Notes: generated by a model not told the origin, from the sequence alone. A stretch of 64,000 nucleotides of DNA from Stenotrophomonas oahuensis (GCF_031834595.1 NZ_CP115541.1:1178001-1242000), one strand, 5' to 3'; positions 46,782 to 56,134 are shown, counted from the stretch's first letter. Made by a program: numbers and translations.

Positions 46782-47687
46782 TCAGGCGACCTGGCTGCGG
46801 TACCAGTGCTCGATCAGGCTGCGTGAAATCGAGATCGGCGGCGACAGGCGGATGCCCTCGCCGTCGTCTTCGATATCCCGGGCCAGCGCCGCCCCGACCT
46901 CGTCCACGCTGAACCAGCGCGCGTCTTCCAGTTCACCGTCCACGCACGGCACATCGTCTTCAGCGGTGGCGGCAAAGCCCAGCATCAATGCGCCCGGGAA
47001 CGGCCACGGCTGGGTGCCCAGATAGCGGCATTCCCGCACCCTTACCCGGCTTTCCTCGAAGACTTCACGGACCACGGTCTGCTCCAGCGATTCGCCCGGT
47101 TCGACGAACCCGGCCAGCACCGAATACCGACGCGGAGCCCAGTTGGCCTGGCGACCCAGCAGCAGACGGCCATTGTTTTCCACCGCCACAATCACCGCCG
47201 GGTCCACGCGCGGGTAATGCTCGGTGTTGCATTGGCTGCAGCGGCCGACGAAGCCGCCGCGGCTGAAGACCACGGCCCCGCCACACACGCCGCAGAAGCG
47301 GGTGCGTGATTGCCAATAGGACATGCCACGGGCGTAGCAGAACGCGGTGGCGTCTGCGGCCGCCCAGGACACGGCGGCCTCACGCAGGTCCACGCGCTGC
47401 GGCGCGCTGACGTCGACACCGGCAGCGTCCACCGAGAACCACGCCTGCTCACCGCGCAGCCCCAGGAAGATCGCTGTTCCGGGTCCACCGCCCAGTTGCT
47501 CGCCGGTCAGCGCGAGCGGTTGGCCGAGGTCATCAGCAAGCGCACGACCATCCACGTCGAGCACCAGCACATGCGCCTGCGGCCACAACCGCAGCAATGC
47601 ATCGGCATCGGCGCGCAGCGTGTCAGCGCGTTCGAGGGGTTCAGTGGTGAAGGAAAAACCGGACAGCGGCAGGGATGTTCTGGACAT
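46782..47687 (-). CDS. nudC: NADH pyrophosphatase / NAD-cap hydrolase NudC
   Basis: 301 aa. N-terminal substrate domain, a four-Cys zinc ribbon (RFCGVCGGAVVF...GRCSQC), the Nudix box GFVEPGESLEQTVVREVFEES and the SQPWPFPxS-type motif TQPWPFPGALMLGF that defines NudC. Hydrolyses NADH and removes NAD caps from RNA 5' ends in E. coli. 9 bp after erpA and likely cotranscribed with it. Confidence 0.95.
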   Translation of the reverse strand: MSRTSLPLSGFSFTTEPLERADTLRADADALLRLWPQAHVLVLDVDGRALADDLGQPLALTGEQLGGGPGTAIFLGLRGEQAWFSVDAAGVDVSAPQRVDLREAAVSWAAADATAFCYARGMSYWQSRTRFCGVCGGAVVFSRGGFVGRCSQCNTEHYPRVDPAVIVAVENNGRLLLGRQANWAPRRYSVLAGFVEPGESLEQTVVREVFEESRVRVRECRYLGTQPWPFPGALMLGFAATAEDDVPCVDGELEDARWFSVDEVGAALARDIEDDGEGIRLSPPISISRSLIEHWYRSQVA

Positions 47688-47696
47688 CCCCCAAGC

Positions 47697-48086
47697 TTAC
47701 ATGCTGAAGCTGCTGCCGCACCCGCAGGTGGTCTTCGCGTTCGGATTGCGGATCACGAACTGTGCGCCGGTGAGGCTTTCGGTGTAGTCCACTTCCGCGC
47801 CCATCAGGTACTGCAGGCTGAGCGGGTCGACCAGCAGGGTGACGTTGTTGGTCACCACCGCCAGGTCATCCTCGGCGCGGTTCTCGTCGAACTCGAAACC
47901 GTACTGGAAGCCGGAACAACCACCGCCTTCGATGTACACGCGCAGCGCGAGCGAAGGATTGCCTTCGCCTTCGATCAGCTCATGCACCTTGGCCGCGGCG
48001 GCTTCGGTGAAGTGCAGCGGACGGTCCAGCGACTGGTAGTTCGGCGCGGCGGCGGGGGCACCGGGCAGGGAAACAAGCGTACTCAT
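47697..48086 (-). CDS. erpA: Iron-sulfur cluster insertion protein ErpA
   Basis: 129 aa A-type carrier that delivers Fe-S clusters to apo-proteins. Ligand cysteines are in [12 protein letters not shown] and the C-terminal [11 protein letters not shown]. An N-terminal extension of about 20 residues ([19 protein letters not shown]) precedes the usual start of the fold ([15 protein letters not shown]). Start 48086 was chosen over 48107, which has no ribosome site. Followed by nudC. Confidence 0.94.
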   Translation of the reverse strand: MSTLVSLPGAPAAAPNYQSLDRPLHFTEAAAAKVHELIEGEGNPSLALRVYIEGGGCSGFQYGFEFDENRAEDDLAVVTNNVTLLVDPLSLQYLMGAEVDYTESLTGAQFVIRNPNAKTTCGCGSSFSM

Positions 48087-48143
48087 GCGTGCAGGATGGG
48101 GGCGCAAGGCCCCCGATTCAAGCCGTTTCGCCGATCACTGTGT

Positions 48144-48614
48144 TCAGGCCATGGCCTCGGCCAGCTTCTTGCGGGCCGCGCCATCCTTGTCCTTGCCGTC
48201 CTTGTCCTTGCCCTCGCCGGCTTCCGGCGGCGGCAGGGCCATCTGCGGCGCGCCGTGAATGAGGCGACCGGTGAGCTGTGCGCCGGCGTTCATCTCCACT
48301 ACCTGGTAGTGGATGTTGCCGTTCACGCGGGCGCTGGGAGTCAGTTCCACGCGTTCGCTGGCGTGCACGTCGCCTTCCAGCCGGCCGCTGAGCACCACCA
48401 CCTGCGCGCGGATCTCGCCTTCGATGCTGCCCTGCTCGGCCAGCGTGAGGGTGGCGGTCGACGCGCCTTCACTGGCGATCACCTTGCCCAGGATGGTGCC
48501 TTCCACATACAGGCCCCCACTGAATTCCACGTCCCCGCGGATGACCACCTGCGCGCCAATCAGCGCGTCCACGACCAGATGACCGTCGCGGTTGGACTTG
48601 TTGCTGCCGAACAT
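48144..48614 (-). CDS. Bactofilin
   Basis: 156 aa. A central beta-helix of short repeats (VVIRGDVEFSGGLYVEGTILGKVIAS...GSIEGEIRAQVVVLSGRLEGDVHASERVEL) forms self-assembling cytoskeletal filaments in this family. The C-terminal tail is rich in Lys/Asp/Gly (GEGKDKDGKDKDG). AAGGGGAG is 7 bp before ATG 48614, 4 bp past the upstream stop. Coupled to the coiled-coil membrane protein gene, a likely membrane partner. Probably organises cell-wall or envelope enzymes. Confidence 0.92.
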   Translation of the reverse strand: MFGSNKSNRDGHLVVDALIGAQVVIRGDVEFSGGLYVEGTILGKVIASEGASTATLTLAEQGSIEGEIRAQVVVLSGRLEGDVHASERVELTPSARVNGNIHYQVVEMNAGAQLTGRLIHGAPQMALPPPEAGEGKDKDGKDKDGAARKKLAEAMA

Positions 48615-48618
48615 GGGT

Positions 48619-49371
48619 TTACTCCCCTTCATTTGCCGTTGCTGCCACAGGCGCGCCGGCCTGTTTCCAGTCGAAGACCTGGGTGGTGCCCCCTGCACCG
48701 GATCCCAGCGTGACCCGCACACGTTGCGGGGTGAAGTCCTTCGGCAGCATGACGCTGCCGGTGAGCTGCTGGAAGTACCGGAAGGAATACTCCTGGCCCG
48801 GCACCTTGGTGCGCTGGTGCAGCTCGTCCCAGCTGACCGAGGTCAACTTGCCGTCTTTCACGCCTTCCACCGTGAACCGCATCTGCCCTTGGCTGATCGC
48901 ACCACGGTTCAGGTTCTGGGTCAGCACCACGGCGTACTGCCAGGTGCCGGCCGCTTCCGGCGAGAACTCGATCGAATGGGTGTTCAGCCCCTTGCGCTGG
49001 CTGGTGGCACCGACGAGGCGTTCATAGAAGGCGACATCGGCACGCAGGCCGGCGATTTCTTCTTCACGTTCGCTGAGCGAGGTCTGTACCTCGCTGTTGG
49101 CGGCGCGACTGATGCGGTCGGAGGCCTGCAGGGTGGCCTGGCGCTGCTGCAGCTCGACCACCTGCTTCTGGAGGGTGTCGGCGCGCGCTTCGGCGGCGTC
49201 CAGCTGACGGCCGGCGTCGCCGCCGGGGCCCGCGAGCCAGCGGCCCACCAGGCCGGCCAGCACCAGGGTGAGCAGCCAGATGCCGGCCACGACGAGCAGC
49301 CGGCGACGGTCCGGCGCGGGCGCGGAACCCGGGCGGCGGATCTGGATGCGGGAAGGTGTCGGAGTGTTCAT
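48619..49371 (-). CDS. Coiled-coil single-span membrane protein (DUF6776-like)
   Basis: 250 aa. A cytoplasmic basic N-terminus (SRIQIRRPGSAPAPDRRR), one membrane helix (LLVVAGIWLLTLVLAGLVG), a coiled coil about residues 55-105 (LDAAEARADTLQKQVVELQQRQATLQ), then a periplasmic beta-rich domain (WQYAVVLTQNLNRGAISQGQMRFTVEGV). Always-near-bactofilin context in this family is from memory. Start at 49371 is uncertain because no strong ribosome site is seen. Function unknown; an envelope anchor for the bactofilin is inferred. Confidence 0.8.
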   Translation of the reverse strand: MNTPTPSRIQIRRPGSAPAPDRRRLLVVAGIWLLTLVLAGLVGRWLAGPGGDAGRQLDAAEARADTLQKQVVELQQRQATLQASDRISRAANSEVQTSLSEREEEIAGLRADVAFYERLVGATSQRKGLNTHSIEFSPEAAGTWQYAVVLTQNLNRGAISQGQMRFTVEGVKDGKLTSVSWDELHQRTKVPGQEYSFRYFQQLTGSVMLPKDFTPQRVRVTLGSGAGGTTQVFDWKQAGAPVAATANEGE

Positions 49372-49554
49372 GACGATGAGCGCGGTACTGCGGCTGGGCA
49401 GTACCGCCACGGCCCCTGTCGGATCGAGCGACTTCCTAGTGTATGCCACCCCTGACGCTTTTTTCGCCCCGGAGAGGCCGCGCGATGATGGCGTTCATCG
49501 ACGTCATCCCCGATAGTGTGGGCCTGTGCACATTTTCATGCCGGAGCGCGTGCC

Positions 49555-50211
49555 ATGTCCGAGGCCCACCTGTTTGTGATCGGCATCCTGCTGGCCTGGC
49601 TGGCCGGCATCCGGGTCTACCTGACCGTGTTCGGGGTCGGCCTGGCCGGCCTGCTGGGCTGGGTGGACCTGCCCCCGGCGCTGCAGGCCACCGAGTCGTG
49701 GTGGGTGCTGGGCACCTCGGCGGCGCTGGCCATCACCGAATTCGTGGCTGACAAGATCCCGGGGGTCGATTCGGCCTGGGACCTGGTCCAGACCCTGGCG
49801 CGCGTCCCGGCCGGGGCCTTTCTGGCCGCCGCCACGTTGTCGCCCAACGGTGAGCTGAGCGCCACCGCGCTGGCCGCCGGTGCCGGGGTGGCACTGGCCA
49901 GCCATGGACTCAAGTCGGGCACCCGGGCCCTGCTCAACACCTCACCGGAACCGGCCAGCAACTGGGTGGCCTCGGCTGCAGAAGACACCGTGGTGGTGGG
50001 CGGGCTGGCGCTGGCACTGGCCCACCCGTGGATCGCCCTGGTGGTAGTGCTGGTGTGCAGCCTGGCCGGTGCCCTGATCGTATGGCTGGTGTGGCGGGCG
50101 CTGTGGAAAGGCATGCGCTGGTTGCTGCGGCAGCCGGCCACGACGCCAGATCGGGTCACGGCCAACGGTCGTGTCCTACCGCATAATGACGCCGCAGACA
50201 GGGAATATTGA
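49555..50211 (+). CDS. DUF4126 membrane protein
   Basis: 218 aa, about five hydrophobic segments. Opening LFVIGILLAWLAGIRVYLTVFGVGLAGLLGW and LASHGLKSGTRALLNTSPEPASNW are typical of DUF4126. Function unknown. GGAG is 9 bp before the ATG. The C-terminal tail (RVTANGRVLPHNDAADREY) is partly encoded by a degenerate SMAG REP (50155-50180). The stop overlaps the next gene's start (TGATG), so expression is coupled to the signalling pair downstream. Confidence 0.85.
   Translation: MSEAHLFVIGILLAWLAGIRVYLTVFGVGLAGLLGWVDLPPALQATESWWVLGTSAALAITEFVADKIPGVDSAWDLVQTLARVPAGAFLAAATLSPNGELSATALAAGAGVALASHGLKSGTRALLNTSPEPASNWVASAAEDTVVVGGLALALAHPWIALVVVLVCSLAGALIVWLVWRALWKGMRWLLRQPATTPDRVTANGRVLPHNDAADREY
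50155..50180. repeat. Degenerate SMAG REP inside the DUF4126 gene end
   Basis: GTCACGGCC-AAC-GGTCGTGTCCTACC; one G-T pair in the stem. It encodes VTANGRVLP of the C-terminus. Confidence 0.7.
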
Positions 50212-52106
50212 TGGCCGTCCACGAGAACAGCGTTGCCCCCACCCGCGCCGCGCGCGCTGAAACCCCGCCCGCCGACCATTGGCAGCGCTGGGCCAGCGCT
50301 GATGCTGTTGCGCCCGCACCGCCCGCACCGGCCCCGTTGCCCAGCAACGTGGTGCCGCTGGCCACCGCCGCCAGCGCGGCCGTGGCCACGCCGCCGCCGC
50401 TGACAGTGGCTTCCGCGCCAAGCCTGCCAGCCGACACTGCCCCGCCGCTCGGCTCCGAAGCGCCGTACCGGGTGCTGATCGTGGAGGACGACCGTTCGCA
50501 GGCCCTGTTCGCACAGAGCGTGCTGCACGGGGCGGGCATGGAGGCGATCGTGATCAGCGACGCAGAAGGCGCGCAGCAGGCCATCGCCGAGCATCGCCCC
50601 GACCTGATTTTGATGGACCTGCATCTGCCGGGCCTGGACGGCATGCGCCTGACCGCGCTGATCCGCCAGCAGCCCGGCCAGCAACTGCTGCCGATCGTGT
50701 TCCTGAGCGGCGACCCCGACCCGGAGCGCCAGTTCGAAGTGCTCGACAGCGGTGCCGATGACTTCCTGAGCAAGCCGATCCGGCCCCGCCACCTGATTGC
50801 GGCCGTGTCCAACCGCATCCGCCGCGCCCGCGCGCAGGCGGCGACGCAGAGCGGTGCTACCGGTGGCCCGGTGATGAACAACCCGGAGACCGGGTTGCCG
50901 ACCCGCCACCATGTGCTGCAGCAGCTGTCTGCGGCGCTGACGCATGGCGATCACGGCGGCCTGTTCTTCATTGAAGTCGCCAGTGCGCTGGGGCTGCGCG
51001 AGCGCTATGGCTACGCCGCGTTTGAGCGCCTGATGGTGCAGGCCGCGCAGCGTCTGGCTGACAGCGCGCACCCGCACCTGCTGGCACGATTGAACGACAA
51101 CAGCTTCCTGGTGCTGGCCCGCGGGATCGACGAAGACAGCCTGGATACCATCGCGCACAACCTGCGCACGCAGCTGTCCGAGCGCGCCTTCGTGATCCGC
51201 GACGAAGAATCGGTGCACCTGCGCGGTGTGGTCGGCCATGCCCAGTTGTCCGGCGGTTTCAGCGACGCCGGCACCGCGCTGGAAGCAGTGGAACGCACCA
51301 CCCTGCAGGCGCGCCTGCTGTCCTCCGGCGTGGCCGCCTACGTGCGCCGCGAGGACGTGGCTGCACAGGAACACCTGGCCCTGCTGGAAGGGCAGCTGGA
51401 ACTGGCCTACCAGCCGATCGTGGCGGTGGCCGGCGGCAACACCGCGCAGTACCAGGTGCTGCTGCGACTGCGCCAGGCTGACGGCACCCTGCTGTCGGCC
51501 GGCCAGGTGATTCCGGCGGCAGAAGCGGCCGGGCGCATCGCCGACCTGGACCAGCAGGTGCTCGACCACGCACTGGGGCTGCTGGACCTGTACCGCCATG
51601 CCACCCAGCCACTGCATCTGTTCGTCTCGCAGTCGCTGCGCACGCTGGCCCGCGATGCCTTCGCCGACTGGCTGCTGGAGTCGCTGGAGCGACGCCAGAT
51701 CGCCGGCAGTACCGTCGTCATCGACGTGCGTCTGCCGGACGCGCTGATCCACACGGTGACCCTGCAGCAGTTCTGCAACCGCATGAGCGCAGCCGGCGTG
51801 CGCTTCTGCCTGAGCCAGTTCGAGCCGGGTACCGAGGCCAACGCGCTGCTGACCCAGCTGCCGCTGTCTTACGTGCGCATGGCCGCGCGCTTCTCCAGCA
51901 CGCATGCCAACCAGAAAACCCGCGACGAACTGCGCGGTGCCATCGATGCGGCGCACCGCGCGGGCGCGCTGATCATCGGCCAGCAGATCGAAGATCCGCA
52001 GGCCGCAGCAGCGATGTGGATGGGCGGCGTCGACTTCATCCAGGGCAACATGGTGCAGTCGGCCGGCAGCGAACTGAACTTCGACTTCCATAACGCGGTG
52101 CTGTAA
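50211..52106 (+). CDS. Response regulator with degenerate GGDEF and EAL domains (FimX-like)
   Basis: 631 aa. An Ala/Pro-rich N-terminal linker (1-85), a receiver (87-200, phospho-acceptor Asp136 in LILMDLHLPGLDG), a degenerate GGDEF (about 225-380; NDNSF replaces GGDEF) and a degenerate EAL (about 395-630; QVLLR replaces EALLR, LSQFEPGTE replaces the DDFGTG loop, VRM replaces KLD). Catalysis is therefore unlikely, while GVDFIQGNMV is kept, as in c-di-GMP receptors such as FimX. The DUF4126 stop overlaps its ATG, and the hybrid kinase follows 2 bp on. Confidence 0.9.
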   Translation: MAVHENSVAPTRAARAETPPADHWQRWASADAVAPAPPAPAPLPSNVVPLATAASAAVATPPPLTVASAPSLPADTAPPLGSEAPYRVLIVEDDRSQALFAQSVLHGAGMEAIVISDAEGAQQAIAEHRPDLILMDLHLPGLDGMRLTALIRQQPGQQLLPIVFLSGDPDPERQFEVLDSGADDFLSKPIRPRHLIAAVSNRIRRARAQAATQSGATGGPVMNNPETGLPTRHHVLQQLSAALTHGDHGGLFFIEVASALGLRERYGYAAFERLMVQAAQRLADSAHPHLLARLNDNSFLVLARGIDEDSLDTIAHNLRTQLSERAFVIRDEESVHLRGVVGHAQLSGGFSDAGTALEAVERTTLQARLLSSGVAAYVRREDVAAQEHLALLEGQLELAYQPIVAVAGGNTAQYQVLLRLRQADGTLLSAGQVIPAAEAAGRIADLDQQVLDHALGLLDLYRHATQPLHLFVSQSLRTLARDAFADWLLESLERRQIAGSTVVIDVRLPDALIHTVTLQQFCNRMSAAGVRFCLSQFEPGTEANALLTQLPLSYVRMAARFSSTHANQKTRDELRGAIDAAHRAGALIIGQQIEDPQAAAAMWMGGVDFIQGNMVQSAGSELNFDFHNAVL

Positions 52107-52108
52107 CC

Positions 52109-54454
52109 GTGGCGGCCCAGGGACGGGTTCCATTCGCGTTCTGGATGGCGGCCATCACCTCCGCGCTGGCGGCCACGTCCAGCGTGTTGGCGGTCGCGAC
52201 ACTACGTGCGCCGTGGATGTGGATCGCGGCCGGTGCCGCAGGCGTGGCCCTGGTGGCCGCACTGGTGGCGATGCGCCGCTGGCACGACCTGAAGGGCACC
52301 CTTGTACAGCAGCAGCGTCGCCACGCGGCCCTGACCGGCGAGCGCGACCAGCTGCTACGCACGCTGCAGCAGCAGGACGCGCTGGAACAGGAGCTGCTGC
52401 AGGCCAAACAGGCGGCTGAAACCGCCGCGCTGGCCAAGGGCGAGTTCCTGGCCACCATGAGCCATGAGATCCGCACGCCGCTCAACGGCATTCTGCCGAT
52501 GCTGGACCTGATCGCACGCGGGCAACTGGCCAGCGACCAGCGGCAGATGCTGCAGACCGCCACGGTCAGCTCGCAGCAGTTGCTGCGCATCGTCGACGAC
52601 ATCCTGGATTACTCCCGTCTGGAGGCCAAGGGACTGGACCTGGAGACCACCACCTTCAACCTGCGCGAACTGCTGGAAGGGCTGGTGCAGCTGATGCGGC
52701 GCACGGCCGAGGCCAAGCGTCTGGCCCTAACACTGGAACTGGATACTTCGGTGCGGCTGGCGGTACGCGGCGACCCGGTGCGGCTGCGCCAGGTGCTGGG
52801 CAACCTGCTGGTGAACGCGATCAAGTTCACCGAGCGCGGTGGCATCCGCCTGCGGGTGGGCCGCCAGGGTGAGAGCGGCAACCAGCATCTGCTGCGTTTC
52901 GAGGTGATCGACAGCGGGATCGGCATCGAGCCGGCAATGCAGTCGCGTCTGTTCCAGTCCTTCAGCCAGGCCGATGCCTCCACCACCCGCATTTATGGCG
53001 GCACCGGGCTGGGACTGGCGATCTGCAAGCGCATCATCGACCTGATGCACGGGCGTATCGGGGTCAGCTCGACACCGGGGCACGGTGCCAACTTCTGGTT
53101 CGAAATTCCCTTGCTGAAGGTGGCCGGCGACCTGCCGCCACCCAGCGCCACCACCCGCGCCCTGCTGGTCAGCCAGGACCCGCTGCTGATCCAGCGCCTC
53201 CAGCGGGTGACCCTGCACCACGACATCCGCCTGCACACGGTGGAAAGCGCCTCGGCTGCCCTGGATATCCTGCGCGCGCCATCGCGGCGCGGGATCGAGC
53301 CGGACCTGACCTGGGTGATCGCCGACGCCGATGCGCTGCGCCACGGGGCCACCGCGCTGCACCGCGCCGTGCTGCGCGAACCGCGCGAGCCGCGCCCGCA
53401 GCTGCTGTGGCTGGAGGGCACCGAGTCGCTGGCCGCGCTGCTGCATGAGGACGCATTGGCGGTGTCGCGCGACGTGGGCGACATCGAACTGCATGCGCTG
53501 CTGCGTCCGCCGCAGCCCAGTGCGCGCCCGGCCCCGCTGCTGGTCAATGTGGAGGACTACGCCGAGCCGGTGGAAGCGCAGCAGCTGGGCTTGAACCTGC
53601 TGCTGGTGGAAGACAACAGCGTCAACCTGCTGGTTGCCCAGCGCCTGCTGCAGGTGCTGGGCTGCACCGTCACCACCGCCACCGACGGCGAGCAGGCACT
53701 GCGGGCACTGCAGACCCAGTCGTTCGACCTGGTGTTGATGGACTGTCAGATGCCGGTGATGGACGGCTACACCGCTACCCGCCGCTGGCGGGCGCTGGAA
53801 GCAGAAAGCCGGGTTGGCCGCTTGCCGATCGTGGCGATGACGGCCAACGCGATGGCAGGCGACCGCGAACGCTGCCTGCAGGCCGGCATGGACGACTATC
53901 TGTCCAAGCCGGTCAACCGCGAGTCGCTGCAGGCCTGCCTGCTGCGCTGGCAGCAGAATGCGGAGAACAACGCGGTTGCCCTGGCCGTGCAGGCCGAGCC
54001 CCTGCCGATACCCACGCCGCCACCCCTGCCGCCGCTCAACGACGCGCCGTTGCTGCGCGGGCTGGAGCCTGAGCTGCGGGGCGAGGACGCGCCCCAGACA
54101 GTGCTGGATCCGAGCGTGCTGGACGAACTGCAGGAGGTGATCGGGCCGGAGACCGCGCACATCATCGGCGTGTTCCTGGACGACACCCCACCCCTGATCC
54201 GCCAGCTGCAGGATGCGTCGGTGGCCGGTGACCTGGAACAACTGCGCAACCTGGCGCACAGCCTCAAGTCGGCAAGCGCGAATGTGGGCGCGATGGCGCT
54301 GTCGATGGCGGCCCTGCGTATCGAGCAGGATGCACGCGCGGGCTCTCTGGAGCGCCCGGCCGTGGCCGTGGCGCTGCTGGTGGCCGAGTTCGCGCGTGCG
54401 CGGATCGCGCTGGCCGGGTATCAATCCGCCCTGCGCAATCCGGCCGCGCCGTAA
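52109..54454 (+). CDS. Hybrid sensor histidine kinase with receiver and Hpt domains
   Basis: 781 aa, GTG start 2 bp after the response regulator. Two membrane helices (about 9-56) with almost no periplasmic loop, a coiled coil, HisKA with His119 in ATMSHEIRTPLNG, HATPase (NAIKFTE, GSGIGI, GTGLGLAI), a pseudo-receiver about 350-460 without acceptor Asp, a true receiver about 490-615 (VLMDCQMPVMDG) and a C-terminal Hpt (NLAHSLKSASANVG). Likely phosphorelay partner of the adjacent degenerate GGDEF/EAL regulator. Input probably membrane-intrinsic or cytoplasmic, as there is no sensor domain. Confidence 0.93.
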   Translation: MAAQGRVPFAFWMAAITSALAATSSVLAVATLRAPWMWIAAGAAGVALVAALVAMRRWHDLKGTLVQQQRRHAALTGERDQLLRTLQQQDALEQELLQAKQAAETAALAKGEFLATMSHEIRTPLNGILPMLDLIARGQLASDQRQMLQTATVSSQQLLRIVDDILDYSRLEAKGLDLETTTFNLRELLEGLVQLMRRTAEAKRLALTLELDTSVRLAVRGDPVRLRQVLGNLLVNAIKFTERGGIRLRVGRQGESGNQHLLRFEVIDSGIGIEPAMQSRLFQSFSQADASTTRIYGGTGLGLAICKRIIDLMHGRIGVSSTPGHGANFWFEIPLLKVAGDLPPPSATTRALLVSQDPLLIQRLQRVTLHHDIRLHTVESASAALDILRAPSRRGIEPDLTWVIADADALRHGATALHRAVLREPREPRPQLLWLEGTESLAALLHEDALAVSRDVGDIELHALLRPPQPSARPAPLLVNVEDYAEPVEAQQLGLNLLLVEDNSVNLLVAQRLLQVLGCTVTTATDGEQALRALQTQSFDLVLMDCQMPVMDGYTATRRWRALEAESRVGRLPIVAMTANAMAGDRERCLQAGMDDYLSKPVNRESLQACLLRWQQNAENNAVALAVQAEPLPIPTPPPLPPLNDAPLLRGLEPELRGEDAPQTVLDPSVLDELQEVIGPETAHIIGVFLDDTPPLIRQLQDASVAGDLEQLRNLAHSLKSASANVGAMALSMAALRIEQDARAGSLERPAVAVALLVAEFARARIALAGYQSALRNPAAP

Positions 54455-54455
54455 C

Positions 54456-54926
54456 TCACTCTTCCAGCTTGGTCAGCAGGTACTGCGGTTCGCCGATGCG
54501 TTCGATCAGGTCAAGCTGGGTTTCCAGCCAGTCGATGTGCTCTTCCTCGTTGTCGAGGATCTTCACGAACAACTGGCGGCTCACGTAGTCGCCCACGGAG
54601 TCGGCGTAAGCCACCGCCTCACGCAGGGTGACCGCGCCTTCGCGTTCCAGCGTCAGGTCGCACTGCAGGATCTCGGTCGGATTTTCGCCGATGCGCAGCT
54701 TTCCCAGCGCCTGGAAGTTCGGCAGGCCTTCCAGGAACAGGATGCGATCGGACAGCACGTCGGCGTGCTTCATTTCCTCGATCGATTCCTTGTACTCGTG
54801 TTCGGAGAGTTCCTTCAGCCCCCAGTTCTTCAGCATCTTGGCGTGCAGGAAGTACTGGTTGATGGCGGTCAGCTCGTTGTAGAGGACCTTGTTGAGGAAT
54901 TCGATGACCTTGGCGTCGCCCTTCAT
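54456..54926 (-). CDS. bfr: Bacterioferritin
   Basis: 156 aa. Assembles as a 24-mer iron-storage cage with bound heme. Heme-ligand Met52 in [12 protein letters not shown] and the ferroxidase ligands ([25 protein letters not shown]) are visible. AGGAGC precedes ATG 54926; the 11 extra in-frame residues upstream are ignored. Separated from its ferredoxin bfd by a SMAG REP pair. The stop lies 1 bp from the convergent kinase gene stop. Confidence 0.96.
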   Translation of the reverse strand: MKGDAKVIEFLNKVLYNELTAINQYFLHAKMLKNWGLKELSEHEYKESIEEMKHADVLSDRILFLEGLPNFQALGKLRIGENPTEILQCDLTLEREGAVTLREAVAYADSVGDYVSRQLFVKILDNEEEHIDWLETQLDLIERIGEPQYLLTKLEE

Positions 54927-55014
54927 GACCGTGCTCCTGCAGCGTGAAAACGCCGGCACTGTAGCGCGTTGGGACGGGGGATGATTAAACGCGAATCAAA
55001 ACCGTATCGAATGC

Positions 55015-55101
55015 CAACCGACCAACGGTCGGTTGCTACCGGCCCTGCGCATTGACGGACGACGGCCGCCCGAACGGTAGCGCCCGACCGTTGGTCGGGC
55101 G
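55015..55101. repeat. SMAG REP pair between bfr and bfd
   Basis: Two facing copies: AACCGACC-AAC-GGTCGGTT (55015-55040, reverse) and GCCCGACC-GTT-GGTCGGGC with its GGTAG head (55076-55101). Confidence 0.9.
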
Positions 55102-55108
55102 GCCTTGG

Positions 55109-55318
55109 TCAGGCAACCTGGGCCAAACCCAGAACAGGCAGCGGCAGGTCGTGGGTGTTGCGGGCCTTGGCCAGAAGATCGGCGGCCATGTCGAGGCACG
55201 AGCCGCAGGTCGCGCCGCAGCCGGTCCGCATGGTCAGTTCGGCCACGTTCGCGACACCGCTCTGGGCGGCTTCGCGGATCTGGTGGTCGGTAACCCCATT
55301 GCAGATGCAGACGTACAC
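55109..55318 (-). CDS. bfd: Bacterioferritin-associated ferredoxin
   Basis: 69 aa, GTG start giving MYVCICNGVTDHQI, the Bfd opening; the longer frame reaches back into the promoter. [2Fe-2S] ligands: CIC near the N-terminus and CGATCGSC near residue 40. Bfd reduces the ferric core of bacterioferritin to release iron. It lies beside bfr; upstream are A+T-rich Fur-like sequences. Confidence 0.92.
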   Translation of the reverse strand: MYVCICNGVTDHQIREAAQSGVANVAELTMRTGCGATCGSCLDMAADLLAKARNTHDLPLPVLGLAQVA

Positions 55319-55367
55319 GTGACGGACTCGGCTGACAGGCCGGAATCGGCCTATGCGCATTTGAATC

Positions 55368-55412
55368 GAAACGAGAATGGTTGTCAATTTCGAAACTGAA
55401 TCATTCTCGATA
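55368..55412. promoter_or_regulatory. Candidate iron-responsive control region, bfd promoter
   Basis: Inverted GAGAATG (55373-55379) and CATTCTC (55402-55408) in an A+T-rich stretch resemble tandem Fur-box halves. It lies 50-95 bp upstream of bfd and just past the rppH stop. Confidence 0.4.
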
Positions 55413-55416
55413 GGAT

Positions 55417-56055
55417 TCAGCCAGCCTGGCCACCACCCGGCTCGGTCTTCTTCCTCGGCCAGTAGCCCCCGCCGCGCTTGGGCGCAGGCGCGCGCTTGCG
55501 CGGGCGGTCATGCCCGGCCGCATTGCCCGGCATCCAGGCCTCCTGGGCCGACTTGGGCATGTTCTGCACCCCCGCTCCGGCGACCCCGCGCGCCAGCGGA
55601 GCCAGGTGGCGCAACGCCCGGGCATAGACCCCGCGCTTGAACATCACCACGTGCTCCACCGGGTACCAGAAGTCCACCCAGCGCCACTGGTCGAACTCGG
55701 GGCTGTCGGTATGGTCCAGCTTCACATGCGACTCGTCGCCGGCCAGACGCAGCAGGAACCACACCTGCTTCTGGCCAATGCAGACCTGACGCTCATTGCG
55801 CCGCACCGCCCGTGCTGGCAGGCGATAGCGCAGCCAGCCGGGTGTCGCACCGAGCACTTCCACGTGCTCAGGCAACAGACCGGTTTCTTCCTGCAACTCG
55901 CGATACATGGCCTCGACCGGGGTTTCGTCGGTATTCATGCCGCCTTGCGGGAACTGCCAGCCGTCCCGGCGCACACGTCGTGCCCAGAACACCTGCCCGT
56001 CCTGCCGCATCAGCACAATGCCGACGTTCGGTCGATAGCCGTCCGGATCGATCAC
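55417..56055 (-). CDS. rppH: RNA pyrophosphohydrolase RppH
   Basis: 212 aa, GTG start ([16 protein letters not shown]) with AGGAGTC upstream; the in-frame ATG further up is outside the family. Nudix box [23 protein letters not shown] and WQFPQGG. Removes pyrophosphate from mRNA 5' ends to start decay. A C-terminal extension of about 40 residues, basic and Gly/Pro/Lys-rich ([17 protein letters not shown]), is absent from the 176-aa E. coli enzyme and may bind RNA or partners. Confidence 0.95.
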   Translation of the reverse strand: MIDPDGYRPNVGIVLMRQDGQVFWARRVRRDGWQFPQGGMNTDETPVEAMYRELQEETGLLPEHVEVLGATPGWLRYRLPARAVRRNERQVCIGQKQVWFLLRLAGDESHVKLDHTDSPEFDQWRWVDFWYPVEHVVMFKRGVYARALRHLAPLARGVAGAGVQNMPKSAQEAWMPGNAAGHDRPRKRAPAPKRGGGYWPRKKTEPGGGQAG

Positions 56056-56134
56056 GATGCGGACTCCTGAATAAAATCTACTGGTTGGGACTGTGCCATG
56101 CCGACTCCCCACTCACAAGCGTGATGGAAAAGTG

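Noticed and set aside
49617..52133. Antisense open frame of 838 codons opposite the DUF4126 and regulator genes
   Set aside because: Shadow frame spanning two genuine genes; no family features.
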